Of a stretch of 64,000 nucleotides of DNA, positions 20,681-30,425 are shown in pieces. The notes below the pieces were generated by a model, which did not search any database, was not told where the DNA came from, and worked only from the letters and a program-made list of their open reading frames with translations. The position numbers and the translations under genes were made by a program. The first letter of the stretch is position 1, and the number at the start of each line of letters is the position of its first letter. This DNA comes from Phaeodactylum tricornutum CCAP 1055/1 (lineage: Eukaryota > Bacillariophyta > Bacillariophyceae > Surirellales > Neidiaceae). The stretch lies in contig NC_011670.1 of the NCBI RefSeq assembly GCF_000150955.2, positions 62,001 through 126,000 on the forward strand. The letters are read 5' to 3'.

Positions 20681-21577
20681 CTACAATGGAATCGGAAAAT
20701 TTTGTAAGAAATCTAGCTTTTTGCGCGGGTCGATGTCTTGTCGGCCTTCCAGCTCGCCCGTTCTCATCTCCGCTGGGGGTCCCAAGGCGGCTGAGCCCGG
20801 CCCAAACGTGTCCACCTCGGATTCCACAAAGAAGAGGGCACGCCGTCGATTTCTCAACACTGGAAGTTTTAAATACCGCATTTCTTTACGTAAGAGTTCA
20901 GCTCGTTCAATATTGCGAAGCGATGGCGTAAAGGGCGAAGTACTTGACGATTCCAATGAGGCGATCCGAAACTGGACGGTGGTATCGTCGGGCGTAAAGT
21001 AGAACTCTCCAGTCGACGTCTCTCCCGAACGACCATCGGTAAAGGCGACTCGCAAATATCGATTTTCTTGGAGCAAAACGCGGACGGAGTCACCGCGTTT
21101 GGCGCTCACCGCTTGTATGACGGGCAGGAGTTTTCGCATTTGATGTTGCCAATCGAGTGAATCGCTTTCCGAATAATCCCACGGTTCCGAAAAAGTACCA
21201 GGGGTATCATCCTGAGACGACGTACAACCTGCACCCTGCTTACCAGCCATTCCATGTGGGCAGTCCGCCAAAAGACCGTCCCAAACACCTAAACAAGTAC
21301 CATCGTTGCAGGTTGGATCTTTCCCGACGGTTTCTACGACAGCCGACGAAGGCGTACCGCATCCAAGCAAACCAAGAGTGGCAGCAGTACTCGAAAAAAG
21401 TGTTCGTCTCCTTTGGTTGACAGCGGCGTTATTGCTCAACAGTGTTCCTTGTGGATGAGAAGGACCGGAATTTTTCGGTAACAAAGTCAGGGACCACGCG
21501 GAACTTGTTTTCGTACCGAGTGTCCATCCAAAATATGCTAGCATTGCCGTGGTCGCTGCCATTGGTACCTGGGCCAT
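20681..21577 (-). CDS. DUF1499-like protein, probable thylakoid lumen
   Basis: 298 aa, ATG 21577. The N-terminus is a signal peptide followed by TSSAWSL, an ASAFAP-like plastid motif with Trp at the cleavage site. A second targeting element starts with a twin-arginine-like RRRTLFSSTAATLGLLG (about 57-73) and ends near SSAVV, as in Tat substrates sent to the thylakoid lumen. The mature domain has a CTSSQDD motif and an EPWDYSES segment, a long helix and GEFYFTPDDTTVQFRIAS, which fits the DUF1499 family found in cyanobacteria, plastids and proteobacteria; its role is unknown. It is convergent with the propeller-like gene and divergent from the next plastid gene. Confidence 0.65.
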   Translation of the reverse strand: MAQVPMAATTAMLAYFGWTLGTKTSSAWSLTLLPKNSGPSHPQGTLLSNNAAVNQRRRTLFSSTAATLGLLGCGTPSSAVVETVGKDPTCNDGTCLGVWDGLLADCPHGMAGKQGAGCTSSQDDTPGTFSEPWDYSESDSLDWQHQMRKLLPVIQAVSAKRGDSVRVLLQENRYLRVAFTDGRSGETSTGEFYFTPDDTTVQFRIASLESSSTSPFTPSLRNIERAELLRKEMRYLKLPVLRNRRRALFFVESEVDTFGPGSAALGPPAEMRTGELEGRQDIDPRKKLDFLQNFPIPL

Positions 21578-21955
21578 TGCGTTTTCACCTATTTGTTTCC
21601 GGAATTACACTCAGCCACAGTTCACAATCTTGCTTTCTGCAAATTCAGGTCGAGTCCGTCTCTTGAAATAGAATCTCGACAGCTGCGGAATCGATTCGCG
21701 GTACAAGGACACCACATTGTGTTCATCGTCCTGACTTCGTCCATCCTCCTTGTCAGATTCGAGATGGCAGGAATGTAGTTCGAATATGGCAATCATTATT
21801 TTGGAGTTTAAACTTTCAAAAAGCGATGGATGACCTACACGTGGAATTTTCACCCACTCCGTCCTTTTTTCGACTGACCTTCACCGTGATATGAAATTCC
21901 TCACCAAGCTCACTGACTGTCAGCGATCCAAACCCAGTTTACGGAGACCTCGACC
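21578..21955. promoter_or_regulatory. Divergent promoter between two plastid-protein genes
   Basis: 378 bp that must serve both the DUF1499-like gene and the 21956 gene. It carries CTCACTGACTGTCAG at about 21909-21923, close to the plus-strand ATG. Shared control of two plastid-directed products is plausible but not shown. Confidence 0.45.
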
Positions 21956-23311
21956 ATGACAACTTCGATCTATGCGATCCTAGTCTTGTCCGTGCTTTTT
22001 GCCAAGTCGTGCGCATTTGTTCCTCAGCAAGCTCAAGGATGGCTAAAGAGAAGCCAGGAAGTCACATATCCACTGCAACTAGCTGGAAAGGGGTTCGGAA
22101 AGAACAGCATTCCCAATGAAGAATCCGTTGCCAGTAATTCTGATTTTGAAACCAGCCAACTTTCGTCTTCCGACCCATTGTATGGGATGAGCGACGAACG
22201 CAAAGCAAATCTTTTTCAGTTTCTATTGCGCGACTTGCAAGTTGAAGGAGCACCTTTATTAAGCGTGGATTCGGTTGATTTCCACACGCTGCAAGCTGCG
22301 TTGTGGACGACCTTGGCGGAGCTCATGGAGTCCGATGATTCGAATAAGGCTTGTCTCATCTTTGAACAGATTCCGATCCCAGCGTTGAAATCCCTGGTAG
22401 ACGGTATTCTGGTGCTGAAAGAACAGCCTCGATTGATGGCTTCGCTACCTGAGTTGGAACGGTTCAATGTTTCTCTTGTTGGCAAAGGTGTTGGGCCTGC
22501 AATTTTGTTGGAAGTTGGCGGTCGGAATGAAACGAATCCATACGAAAACTCGATCGCTACGGTATCCCCTTCACAAACGACGGCTGCTATGAAGATGTTC
22601 GTCGATCGGATAAATTCGTACTTGTATAGTGCACGAGACGTCTCCGATCGATTGGAAAGCATTGCTCCCGTGCCCGTCGAATACCGATCGTGCGCCTTTT
22701 CCGAAGTTTGCCACATCCTGTCGGCTTTTTGGAACAGCGTTTGTGAAATACAGACAACACCGTCCGACCAGCTGCAATCCATCATGCTGTCGTTTCCCGC
22801 AACAAACGCGGCGGACCACGAGCGATTTGTTGCCGTTGCGGAAGTCGTAAGTCGAAGTCTGTCGGTATATCACCGAAACATTGACGGCGACAACGAGAAT
22901 TTACTCGAAATACAGCATTTTTCGCCTGCTTACGATAGAGATGAGGTCTCTAGCAACAACGAAGTGGCGGATGGGCATTTACCACCGACATCTTGGTTGC
23001 AGGCCATGCTTCGGCATACGGATCTGGAAGATGAAAATAGAGTCAAAGCACAGCTTGTGATCAAGTCCAATTTTCAGCGCCGGGCGCCCATAAACTCTGT
23101 CTGTATCAAACGTTCCGATTCCGTAGATGGTAAGATGGACGAAACGAAGGGTATCACGGAACTGACACTCGAGAACGGCGGCGGGAAAAAGGTCGTTCCG
23201 GCGAGCATCGTTCTTCGGTACGCCTGGAATGCAGTAGCAATGAACAAACAGGATCAAGAGGATTTGCGACAAGCTCTAGAAAAGGAAATAGAGATTGCCA
23301 ACCGGCAGTAG
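21956..23311 (+). CDS. Plastid-targeted protein of unknown function
   Basis: 451 aa, ATG 21956. A hydrophobic signal peptide ends at KSCAFVPQQ, matching the diatom ASAFAP plastid motif with Phe after the cleavage site. The mature chain is mostly helical and soluble, rich in Glu, Ser and Leu, with a Pro-poor helical core at about 70-300. I do not recognise a domain; a TSWLQAMLRHTDLED segment near residue 345 may be a useful search seed. It is divergent from the DUF1499-like gene. Confidence 0.7.
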   Translation: MTTSIYAILVLSVLFAKSCAFVPQQAQGWLKRSQEVTYPLQLAGKGFGKNSIPNEESVASNSDFETSQLSSSDPLYGMSDERKANLFQFLLRDLQVEGAPLLSVDSVDFHTLQAALWTTLAELMESDDSNKACLIFEQIPIPALKSLVDGILVLKEQPRLMASLPELERFNVSLVGKGVGPAILLEVGGRNETNPYENSIATVSPSQTTAAMKMFVDRINSYLYSARDVSDRLESIAPVPVEYRSCAFSEVCHILSAFWNSVCEIQTTPSDQLQSIMLSFPATNAADHERFVAVAEVVSRSLSVYHRNIDGDNENLLEIQHFSPAYDRDEVSSNNEVADGHLPPTSWLQAMLRHTDLEDENRVKAQLVIKSNFQRRAPINSVCIKRSDSVDGKMDETKGITELTLENGGGKKVVPASIVLRYAWNAVAMNKQDQEDLRQALEKEIEIANRQ

Positions 23312-23995
23312 AATGATTGACAGTTAATCAACAAAAGCCAAGGTTGATTTGGAAGAGAAAAAACCTTACGCGCAGATGGAGCGTTGCAGCAGCTACAATC
23401 GAAACCTTGGTACCGAGAGTAGAAATTTAGACTACATCAATGCAAGAGGCTAGGCTTCTACGTCTCTGTATATAGTGCTGCAGTCGAGGGCTTGACATCC
23501 AGCAATGAAATTTAGATTACTTAAATAACAATGCAACTACTCGTCATGCCTTTACAGAGCGAGCTTTGCTTGTCGCAAGGCCATGACCACGTGATGGTCT
23601 GTGCTGCTATTTTCGTCTGCTTTCGGAATAAATCCGAGATTGCATTGCCTTCTTCTTTATGCTGCACAAAGTTTACAGTCAAACTCCCTTTTACCGCCTC
23701 CTCGAAGAGTTGTTTTGGGAGAAAGTAAAAGTTTGCGGATTGCCAACATAAGAAAGTTTGAAGAGAAATCAAGTCTTTGCTGCCGCCCCCCAACCAAGCT
23801 TGAGCTCCGACTTTACGTCATAGCTTCTATCCCCTCTGAAATTAACCTAAACCGTTCCGACAGAACACACATGGTCTTTTCTACCGATCTCCATGTTTCC
23901 ATATTCATTTTGTGCACGTTCAAGTTTCTACAGCTAAAGGCACATCCTTTTAGCCTCTGCCTCTGATGCTTTCGCTCTCTCTGCACTAGGAGAGA
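23312..23995. other. Convergent intergenic region
   Basis: 684 bp between two convergent genes. Short open frames on both strands have no family features. It should contain the 3' ends of both transcripts. Confidence 0.5.
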
Positions 23996-25426
23996 TCAAC
24001 GCGAATTATTTGCAAGGTATTTTAGTTCCTCTTGGATAATGATGCAATACCTAGCCCTCAGCTGATGCAGTGTCAAATGGGGTTCCATATGTTCAAAACC
24101 ATACTGCATCAGTTTGATCCCTAGCAACCCAATGGAGGCAAGAACTTCAACACGGAGCGTCTCTGATAAAGAATGTAGGGGCAACTCCTCGCGGTACAAA
24201 CCAAACACGTAAATACCGGTCAACAGCATGGAACCAGTCCAGCCCATGGCTTCCCGAAACACTTGGCATTCGCAATCGTCGTTGTCTCTGTCCATATTTT
24301 TTCGCAGTGCGTTGGCATAGGCCTCCCAAAAGACGTTGGTCATGACAGCCAAACGTCCAGCGAGTTCAGTATCCCGATCCGCGGCTGCATGGCAACATGC
24401 CACCGCAAGCGGCCAAGACATAACCTTTCCAGGATCGCTCCCCATAGGACCCCAGAATGTCATTTCCCAATCGCAAAGAACTACGGCAGGTTCATCCCTT
24501 TCCGAAGTTAAAGTTGCCTGCTTAATCTTCTGAGTCTCGGCATTGTTACAAGATGCATTGCTAGGTGTGGCTGGCTCAACCAAAATGTTAAATAAATGGA
24601 CATCGTGATGTACCAGTGCATTCCTGCATTCGTACGAATCTACGTGCCGGTCCATCAAACGTTCAACACCGTGCGGCCCTAGTAGACGTAAGGCTGCGAG
24701 ACAACGGTCCTGTTTTGAATTGCTGGAAAGTAATGTTGCCATTGCATCACGGCAGGCTTGAAAAAGCAAACGCATACAAGGCCGGACACCTTGATTGAAG
24801 TCTCGACCGAAATCGTTAATGTTCGGAAAATTGTGCAGAGCTGCCAGAGCACGCGCTACTTTCGGAATTACTCGCTGATCCACAATACCTCGATTGAATT
24901 GATGAGCCCAGGGTTCCTCAGCCTGAGTCCATTCAATTAAGAGCAGCTTTGCTTGCCGCACGCCTGTGTCGGTGTTGAGGCCATCACGGAATTCGCCGGA
25001 TGGTACGGTGAGATCTAAACAGGCCAATGGTGTGGCAACCGGTGCGTTTGGTATGTATCGCTGGAAGGCTACCATGATTCGATACTCGTTCACGGTGCGT
25101 GATAAATCGTAGGGCATGGGGTGTTGGGGATCCCATAAGGCGTGGTCAAACGCGAGCTTGCCAAAAACGGCCAAGTTGTTGTTGCTGTCGTCATCATCAT
25201 CGCCATCTTCATAGGCAACGTAAATTTTGAAGCAGCGGTTTGTCTTACCTCCCGACAAGGCTCGGCAATGGACTTTGCGTCCATTTTGAGTGGCCCGGTG
25301 CATTTGCCGGAGACGTGCGTGCGGCGAATCCGCAACACAAAGGGACACAAAGGCCGCGACCACGAGCGATTCGAAGTCGACTTGGCTGCTAGCCTGGCGG
25401 TTTGGATCAGTTACCTTGGCGCTCAT
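23996..25426 (-). CDS. APH/methylthioribose-kinase-like phosphotransferase
   Basis: 476 aa, ATG 25426. The fold is that of aminoglycoside/choline/MTR kinases. An N-lobe with LSGGKTNRCFKI (ATP loop, about residues 58-69) is followed by a conserved Glu helix region. The catalytic loop HHDVHLFNILVEP (about 267-279) has the Asp and Asn of the Brenner motif. The metal-binding segment reads CDWEMTFWGPMGSDPGK (about 310-326), and the xxGPMGxDxGK form is what I know from methylthioribose kinase and its relatives. MTR kinase acts in methionine salvage; here the substrate is uncertain because an acidic insert (DGDDDDDSNNN) and other changes set it apart. No targeting signal, so probably cytosolic. Confidence 0.7.
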   Translation of the reverse strand: MSAKVTDPNRQASSQVDFESLVVAAFVSLCVADSPHARLRQMHRATQNGRKVHCRALSGGKTNRCFKIYVAYEDGDDDDDSNNNLAVFGKLAFDHALWDPQHPMPYDLSRTVNEYRIMVAFQRYIPNAPVATPLACLDLTVPSGEFRDGLNTDTGVRQAKLLLIEWTQAEEPWAHQFNRGIVDQRVIPKVARALAALHNFPNINDFGRDFNQGVRPCMRLLFQACRDAMATLLSSNSKQDRCLAALRLLGPHGVERLMDRHVDSYECRNALVHHDVHLFNILVEPATPSNASCNNAETQKIKQATLTSERDEPAVVLCDWEMTFWGPMGSDPGKVMSWPLAVACCHAAADRDTELAGRLAVMTNVFWEAYANALRKNMDRDNDDCECQVFREAMGWTGSMLLTGIYVFGLYREELPLHSLSETLRVEVLASIGLLGIKLMQYGFEHMEPHLTLHQLRARYCIIIQEELKYLANNSR

Positions 25427-26237
25427 GGCAATTAAAGCGTGCGTGTCTCTGACAAAGTGTTCAATTACCAGCGATTTTGAGTGAGATGTCCATGCGGAAG
25501 GGCGTTCCCTCTTCGTACCGGTCCACTTACCATGAACCGACGATTGTCGTATGAAAAGCGCTGCTGGAGAGTAACTGTACTTTTAGAATCATCGCTGTCG
25601 AAATCAATTTCGCGAATGAATCCATTTGTTTTTACAGTTAGTATCGAACAGGAAGAGTGTTCGGATTCGTAAACATTAAGTATATGCGGTTTTGCAAATG
25701 TAAGGAACTTAAGTAGGCATATGAATCGCTGACGACAGAAAACTATCAGCCGTTGGGTGCGACTTTGTTACTAACTTATATATCTATATGTCAAACAATT
25801 TTCAGAATTGACGGTGAAGAAGACTGCAGAGAGACTTCACCGTCTACATAGGCCCGAAGGATGTTAGAAGAAGAATATGGATACGCCATGCCTAAGAAGA
25901 CTGGCGAAAATGTCTGCCGACCAGCCATTTTCCACATCGTCGACACATCGTACGGAGCTGAAAGCACTTCGGAGTTTTCGGCACGTTGTTTTGCACTTTC
26001 TTTTGTGTTCCCAGAGGGATATGCTGTGTTCTGGACCTGTCTTGCCACACGAACGCATCCGTCACTACCACACGTGTGTCCAAATTGGACACGCGGCTTT
26101 GAATTAGTTCAGCGAACTTTGATTTCCGCTTTTGCCAACCTTTGACATTCGTAGGCAAACACACATTCACCCCAACACACACACGCGCGCGCTGAAATTA
26201 CACGCAGCGTATCACCGCCGCCAGCTCTTGCGATAAC
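25427..26237. other. Divergent promoter region of kinase and SET genes
   Basis: 811 bp. It contains a 17-bp inverted repeat, GTGTCCAA-A-TTGGACAC, at 26076-26092, about 145 bp before the SET gene ATG, and a CA/CG-rich dinucleotide stretch at about 26160-26192. No gene was seen. Confidence 0.5.
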
Positions 26238-27680
26238 ATGGAAGAGCTCCTGGACAAGGCCGATCAGTGGGCCCGCGCAGGTGGCGAACAACCGGAGCGT
26301 CCCGATTTCAACGTACCTGAAGAGTATCTCGCCATTCCCACCACGGAACAATATCTTACGCTGCACCATTCAAGCGAGAATGAGAACAGCAAAGGAAATT
26401 CATGGTTCGCCCAACGTGATCTACCCGCAGGAACCTTGCTGATGGTAGCCAAGCCTGTGGGTATGGTCATGGACTGGCAGGATGATTCAGTGGAAGAAAT
26501 TCTACCAGAGAATGAGCAAGACGATGAGGACGACGAAGAGGGCATGATGGACGATGATGACAAGGAACCACGCTTGAATGAACTACTGCTACTGCAGCTA
26601 CTCGATACCATTCAAAAAGAACCATCTATTTGGACGGAATGCTTGTGTACTTTGTTCCCTCGTACACAGCAAGAACTAAGTCGCTTACCGGCTTGGGTTT
26701 GCGAAGACGACGACATCTTTTGTCAAATCGAAGCGAGTATTCAAGCGATCGGAGCACTCCCGCAAATGGGGGATCTGGCCAAGGAAATATCGAAACGCCT
26801 ACCATTGATTATTCGGTATAACATTCTTTCGATTGAGACCTGTCCTGAACTCTTGAGCTATCCCGGCCCAGAAGGACACGTTAGCCTCAGCGGCGTCGGC
26901 CTTTATCACTTGCCTTCATTTTTCAATCATTCGAGTACACCCAACGCCAGTCGCTGGGCAATCGGAGACGTCATGGGTGTGGTAGCAAACCAAAGCATCA
27001 AGGCCGGTACAGAAATATGCATTTCCTATATTGAACACGACGTGCTCTGCGAAAGCGCATTTCGTCGCAATCAAGTGTTGCGAATGGATTTCGTCGACGG
27101 CCCAGTATCCGAGCCAGCGTCACCTTTTGAAGAAGAAGGGCCCGACGTGCCAGTGGTAGATAGCGACGTACAGAATGAACTTATGGAAATGGATCCATTT
27201 GAACGTCTATCCGCCATTGAAGAGCTCCTACAGCAAGCCACGGGTGCGAAAAGACCCGAAGGGGAACAGGACTCCGCAATGGGAACGACAGCAAACGGGA
27301 CGAGCTGGTTTCAGTGTGACGTTCAGAATCTGCGCATTCTCAAAGCAATTTCGCTCGAAGGGCTGGGACAAACTAAAGAGGCCTTGACTTTGTGGGAAGA
27401 GTCTGTTGACTTTTGTGAAAAAACGTTGCCACCAAATGACGAAAATACAATTGTGGTTCGTGTGCAAGCTGCATTCTCAGCGTTGGCCGTCGGTAACTTG
27501 GACAAAGCACGAGAGCAGGCGCTTGCGGCCTTGCAGACTCATGCACTACTCTTTGGTGGCGGAGTGGCTCGTTTTCGACGACGCATGGCTGCCGATTTGC
27601 GGTTGAAGCTAAGACCGGAAACGGGAACTAGAACTGAACTCAATGGTGCCCCTGCCGTAGACATATTGTGGCCGTTGTAA
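26238..27680 (+). CDS. SET-domain protein with C-terminal TPR-like helices (SMYD/SET5-like)
   Basis: 480 aa, ATG 26238. The SET core is split: a first part near residues 50-80 (NSWFAQRDLPAGTLLM), an acidic insert (about 90-115, mostly Asp/Glu), a helical middle, then FFNHSSTPNAS (about 228-238) and AGTEICISYIEHD, the two motifs that bind S-adenosylmethionine and close the active site. C-terminal helices with ALTLWEESVDFCEKTLPP and DKAREQALAAL look like TPR units, as in SMYD and SET5-type lysine methyltransferases. In the first motif Ser replaces the usual Cys of NHSC, which is tolerated in many members. The post-SET Cys cluster is not seen. The substrate is unknown. Confidence 0.8.
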   Translation: MEELLDKADQWARAGGEQPERPDFNVPEEYLAIPTTEQYLTLHHSSENENSKGNSWFAQRDLPAGTLLMVAKPVGMVMDWQDDSVEEILPENEQDDEDDEEGMMDDDDKEPRLNELLLLQLLDTIQKEPSIWTECLCTLFPRTQQELSRLPAWVCEDDDIFCQIEASIQAIGALPQMGDLAKEISKRLPLIIRYNILSIETCPELLSYPGPEGHVSLSGVGLYHLPSFFNHSSTPNASRWAIGDVMGVVANQSIKAGTEICISYIEHDVLCESAFRRNQVLRMDFVDGPVSEPASPFEEEGPDVPVVDSDVQNELMEMDPFERLSAIEELLQQATGAKRPEGEQDSAMGTTANGTSWFQCDVQNLRILKAISLEGLGQTKEALTLWEESVDFCEKTLPPNDENTIVVRVQAAFSALAVGNLDKAREQALAALQTHALLFGGGVARFRRRMAADLRLKLRPETGTRTELNGAPAVDILWPL

Positions 27681-27764
27681 TTATGGTAGGCAGGATAATT
27701 AAGATAATGGCACTTGTTAATTTGTTGCGCTGTAATTTCAAGCTACCGCAGTGAGTAAAAGAAT

Positions 27765-28661
27765 TCAGAAGGTTTCAAAATGAATGTCACTCGCACGGAC
27801 TCCGGCCTTTAGCAAGCTTTCCTCCATGTCGGTCATCATTGAGCTCGAGCCGCACATAAAGTACTCTGCGTCTTTCCACTCAACAACAATGTTTTGCAAC
27901 AAAGCAAATCGAATGCGCCCGATGGAATCGTAGAGGCCTGCGTCTTTGGGTGATGGTCGTGAATAGACGACATGCGTTTGCAGCGGTAAGTGTGCCCGTA
28001 GCTGTGCGTGTTGCACCAACTTTGAAACTTCCTCTCGAAAGGGATGGTGTGCTCCATCACGCGCACCGTGCAACCACAAGGCAGGACGGGGAGCTTGTAA
28101 GTCTTTGCTTTGTGCTACGTACTGGTATAGCATGGAAAGAATGGGCGTAATACCGACTCCCGAGCTCAGTAATACCAGTGTTCGTGTTTTTGCACCAGAG
28201 TTTTCCCCTACTTCTCCAGCGACAGGAAGCTCAGAGGCTCTCCATGTAAAGTCACCGGCCGGCCGAGACACTTGAACTAAATCACCGACCTGCACGTAAT
28301 CGTGTAGATGATTAGAAGCCTTACCTAAGGGCTCCCGCTTTACGGAAATACGATAAGTATTTGACGATAAACTCGGCGAGCCCGAAAGACTGTAGGTCCG
28401 GAGAATTTCACCATCCTTTGTTTGAAGCTCAATCGGCAAATGCTGTCCAGCTTTGAAACCCCAAAGCTTGTGATTGCTTGTTTTGTCATCGTCATTCGGA
28501 GAGACAGTAGCCGGGGCTGCCAGATGGAAGGATTTCACGTCGACCGATTCTTGAACAATGGACACAACTTCCAAAAGTCGCGATTCTCCTTTTGACGGAA
28601 TCGACCATCGAATAGCAAAGGTCCCCGCGGGCACCACGTTGACCTGTTCAATTAAAAACAT
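27765..28661 (-). CDS. Ferredoxin-NADP reductase-type FAD/NAD(P) oxidoreductase module
   Basis: 298 aa if it starts at ATG 28661; the frame is open further up to an in-frame TAG at 28689-28691, beyond which the split-barrel module continues in the same frame. The FAD part has RTYSLSG (the RxYS flavin motif, about residues 89-95) and GDLVQVSRPAGDF. The NAD(P) part has LLSSGVGITPILSML (about 165-179) and ends with EYFMCGSSSMMTDM and HFETF, typical of the FNR/flavohaemoprotein superfamily. No 2Fe-2S ferredoxin domain follows. It probably passes electrons from NAD(P)H to the FMN module encoded just upstream. The two are one polypeptide in many bacteria, by memory. Confidence 0.82.
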   Translation of the reverse strand: MFLIEQVNVVPAGTFAIRWSIPSKGESRLLEVVSIVQESVDVKSFHLAAPATVSPNDDDKTSNHKLWGFKAGQHLPIELQTKDGEILRTYSLSGSPSLSSNTYRISVKREPLGKASNHLHDYVQVGDLVQVSRPAGDFTWRASELPVAGEVGENSGAKTRTLVLLSSGVGITPILSMLYQYVAQSKDLQAPRPALWLHGARDGAHHPFREEVSKLVQHAQLRAHLPLQTHVVYSRPSPKDAGLYDSIGRIRFALLQNIVVEWKDAEYFMCGSSSMMTDMEESLLKAGVRASDIHFETF

Positions 28662-28688
28662 GGTCAACCGCAACGCCCCGGGGTAAAT

Positions 28689-29678
28689 CTAAGCAGCCTT
28701 GTGGGTATCCATTTCGACCTGCGCGCGTCCAGACAATTGCAGCATGCCACCACTTTCAAAATCTGGGATGGTCAGACCCATCCTTGAATCCATGACCAGA
28801 TTGCCGAGCGAATTGAAAAAATTGTTACCGGCGAAATCGGGTAGCACTATTGTGTGCTTGTCTCGCACAAGAAGAAAGCCAGGGGGGCCTCCACGATGGG
28901 ATGCGTCATTCCCAAAGCGAGTATCCTTTCCCTGGCCACGATATCCCGTTGCCAAGAAGATAGTGGTGGCGCCTTGGATTGTTTTTATATGCAATTCCGA
29001 TAAATGCGAAGGTTTGGTTGACGAGGAAAAGGTGGGGCTTGCTCCTTCCGTTTCTTTCTTTTCAGCATTCCACCACCATTCCTTTCTTGGTTTGATGTAC
29101 TGGGGACAATTGCCGAAAGATTGATCAACTCTCAACACCATGCCGTCGTTTGGTGTCGAATAAAGGATTCGTCCGTTTACCCGATTGCGACGTTTGGAGG
29201 CAAATTCAATTCCTAATAATCCTAGGTCGGAATCGACTTGAATTTGTCCGAAAAGGGCGTCCCCCTGGACGGGTTGTGTTCGAATGTGCAAGGTCACCGG
29301 ATCGGGCGAATCGACGAGGTTTGCAAAATCTCCTGGACAGCGACTCTGGTTCGGCCCCTCGCTTGCGACGAGCAACGTGGACCACATGTTACCATCGGCA
29401 TCTCGGGAAGCTGCGACGAGGAATGATTGCGCCCGATAAAACTCTTGATGCTGCTCCGGAAGGAAAGGACGGATAAACTTGGGCGCAAACGACATAACGC
29501 TACGGTGCGTTCCGGCTAGCTTTTGCAACTGAATCTCGCCGTCATGAAATGGATTGTGCCGTGACCAGTCGCTAGGATATTCATCAAGCGATTCCCTTAA
29601 TCCAATTGCATCGGCTGATGTAGCAACCGGTATGGTGGATGCGTTCGATTGGGGTGGGTGATGCGGCGTGATTGTCAT
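28689..29678 (-). CDS. FMN-binding split-barrel (pyridoxamine 5'-phosphate oxidase-like) module
   Basis: 329 aa, ATG 29678, stop TAG at 28689-28691. The domain has the AASRDADGNMWSTLLVA strand pair, RRNRVNGRI and FAGNNFFNSLGNLVMDSRMG (about residues 286-305), the pattern of the PNPOx-like FMN-binding split barrel found fused to FNR domains in bacteria. The C-terminus LSGRAQVEMDTHK normally leads into a linker and the FNR domain; here the linker is cut by TAG and the frame resumes with IYPGALRLT. So this is either two adjacent genes 27 nt apart or one fused gene with a stop. No targeting signal is obvious. Confidence 0.78.
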   Translation of the reverse strand: MTITPHHPPQSNASTIPVATSADAIGLRESLDEYPSDWSRHNPFHDGEIQLQKLAGTHRSVMSFAPKFIRPFLPEQHQEFYRAQSFLVAASRDADGNMWSTLLVASEGPNQSRCPGDFANLVDSPDPVTLHIRTQPVQGDALFGQIQVDSDLGLLGIEFASKRRNRVNGRILYSTPNDGMVLRVDQSFGNCPQYIKPRKEWWWNAEKKETEGASPTFSSSTKPSHLSELHIKTIQGATTIFLATGYRGQGKDTRFGNDASHRGGPPGFLLVRDKHTIVLPDFAGNNFFNSLGNLVMDSRMGLTIPDFESGGMLQLSGRAQVEMDTHKAA

Positions 29679-30425
29679 GAATCAATATTGTTAGAACAGC
29701 GAAACATTTTATGTGGGTCTCCCACTGGACACTTCGAGCAATAGGATCTAGTTGTTCCAGGGAACATTTTTGGCTAACGCTCCGCTCCGTGTAACGCAGA
29801 TTGAACGAGTGACGACACCGCGTGAGGACATAAGGATACCTTTTTCGGAAACGATCTATCCTGCTCGGGCGGCGTCAAGAGTTTGACGTGGGATTTCGTT
29901 TTTCAGATCACAGTAGGTCGTTGAGCTATCCATATTGGAATACATATTGTGGACTGCATGCCAGACGGAAAGGGGACAACACGAAACATTGACCATCGAT
30001 GAACTTGAAAAGGACAGCTGGCAATGATCACGTGATCACCTCGCGTCTGGAAAATCACAAACTAGTTGAAAAGGATTGTTCAGACTCGTCGCTTTAAAAA
30101 AGGGTGTCCTGACGGGAAGGTCTTTAGCTCTCCAAATCAAGAGTGGCGTCGCAAACAAGGACCGGCTGGCGAACCCAGAATGTCGTATGTTCATACTTTA
30201 TTAATTCGCGGTCCAGCTGAAACGCGAACCCTTGGAACGCCCTAACACTACAGTGCGAACCCGTTGTTATCCAAGGAAGCCTTTTCTGTTCCATAATGTT
30301 CCCATGATCGCTGTAGGCGTACACAGAAACACGACTCTAGCGAGCGAGGACCGATCAAAAATGGTGGTCTCCAACAATCTGATGCCTCATCGAACCTTCC
30401 CAACGGTATCTCCCTTGACCATACA
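29679..30425. other. Divergent intergenic region
   Basis: 747 bp between the flavoprotein gene (minus) and the first VIT gene (plus). No gene was recognised. It should contain both promoters; no clear iron-responsive element could be named from sequence alone. Confidence 0.5.
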
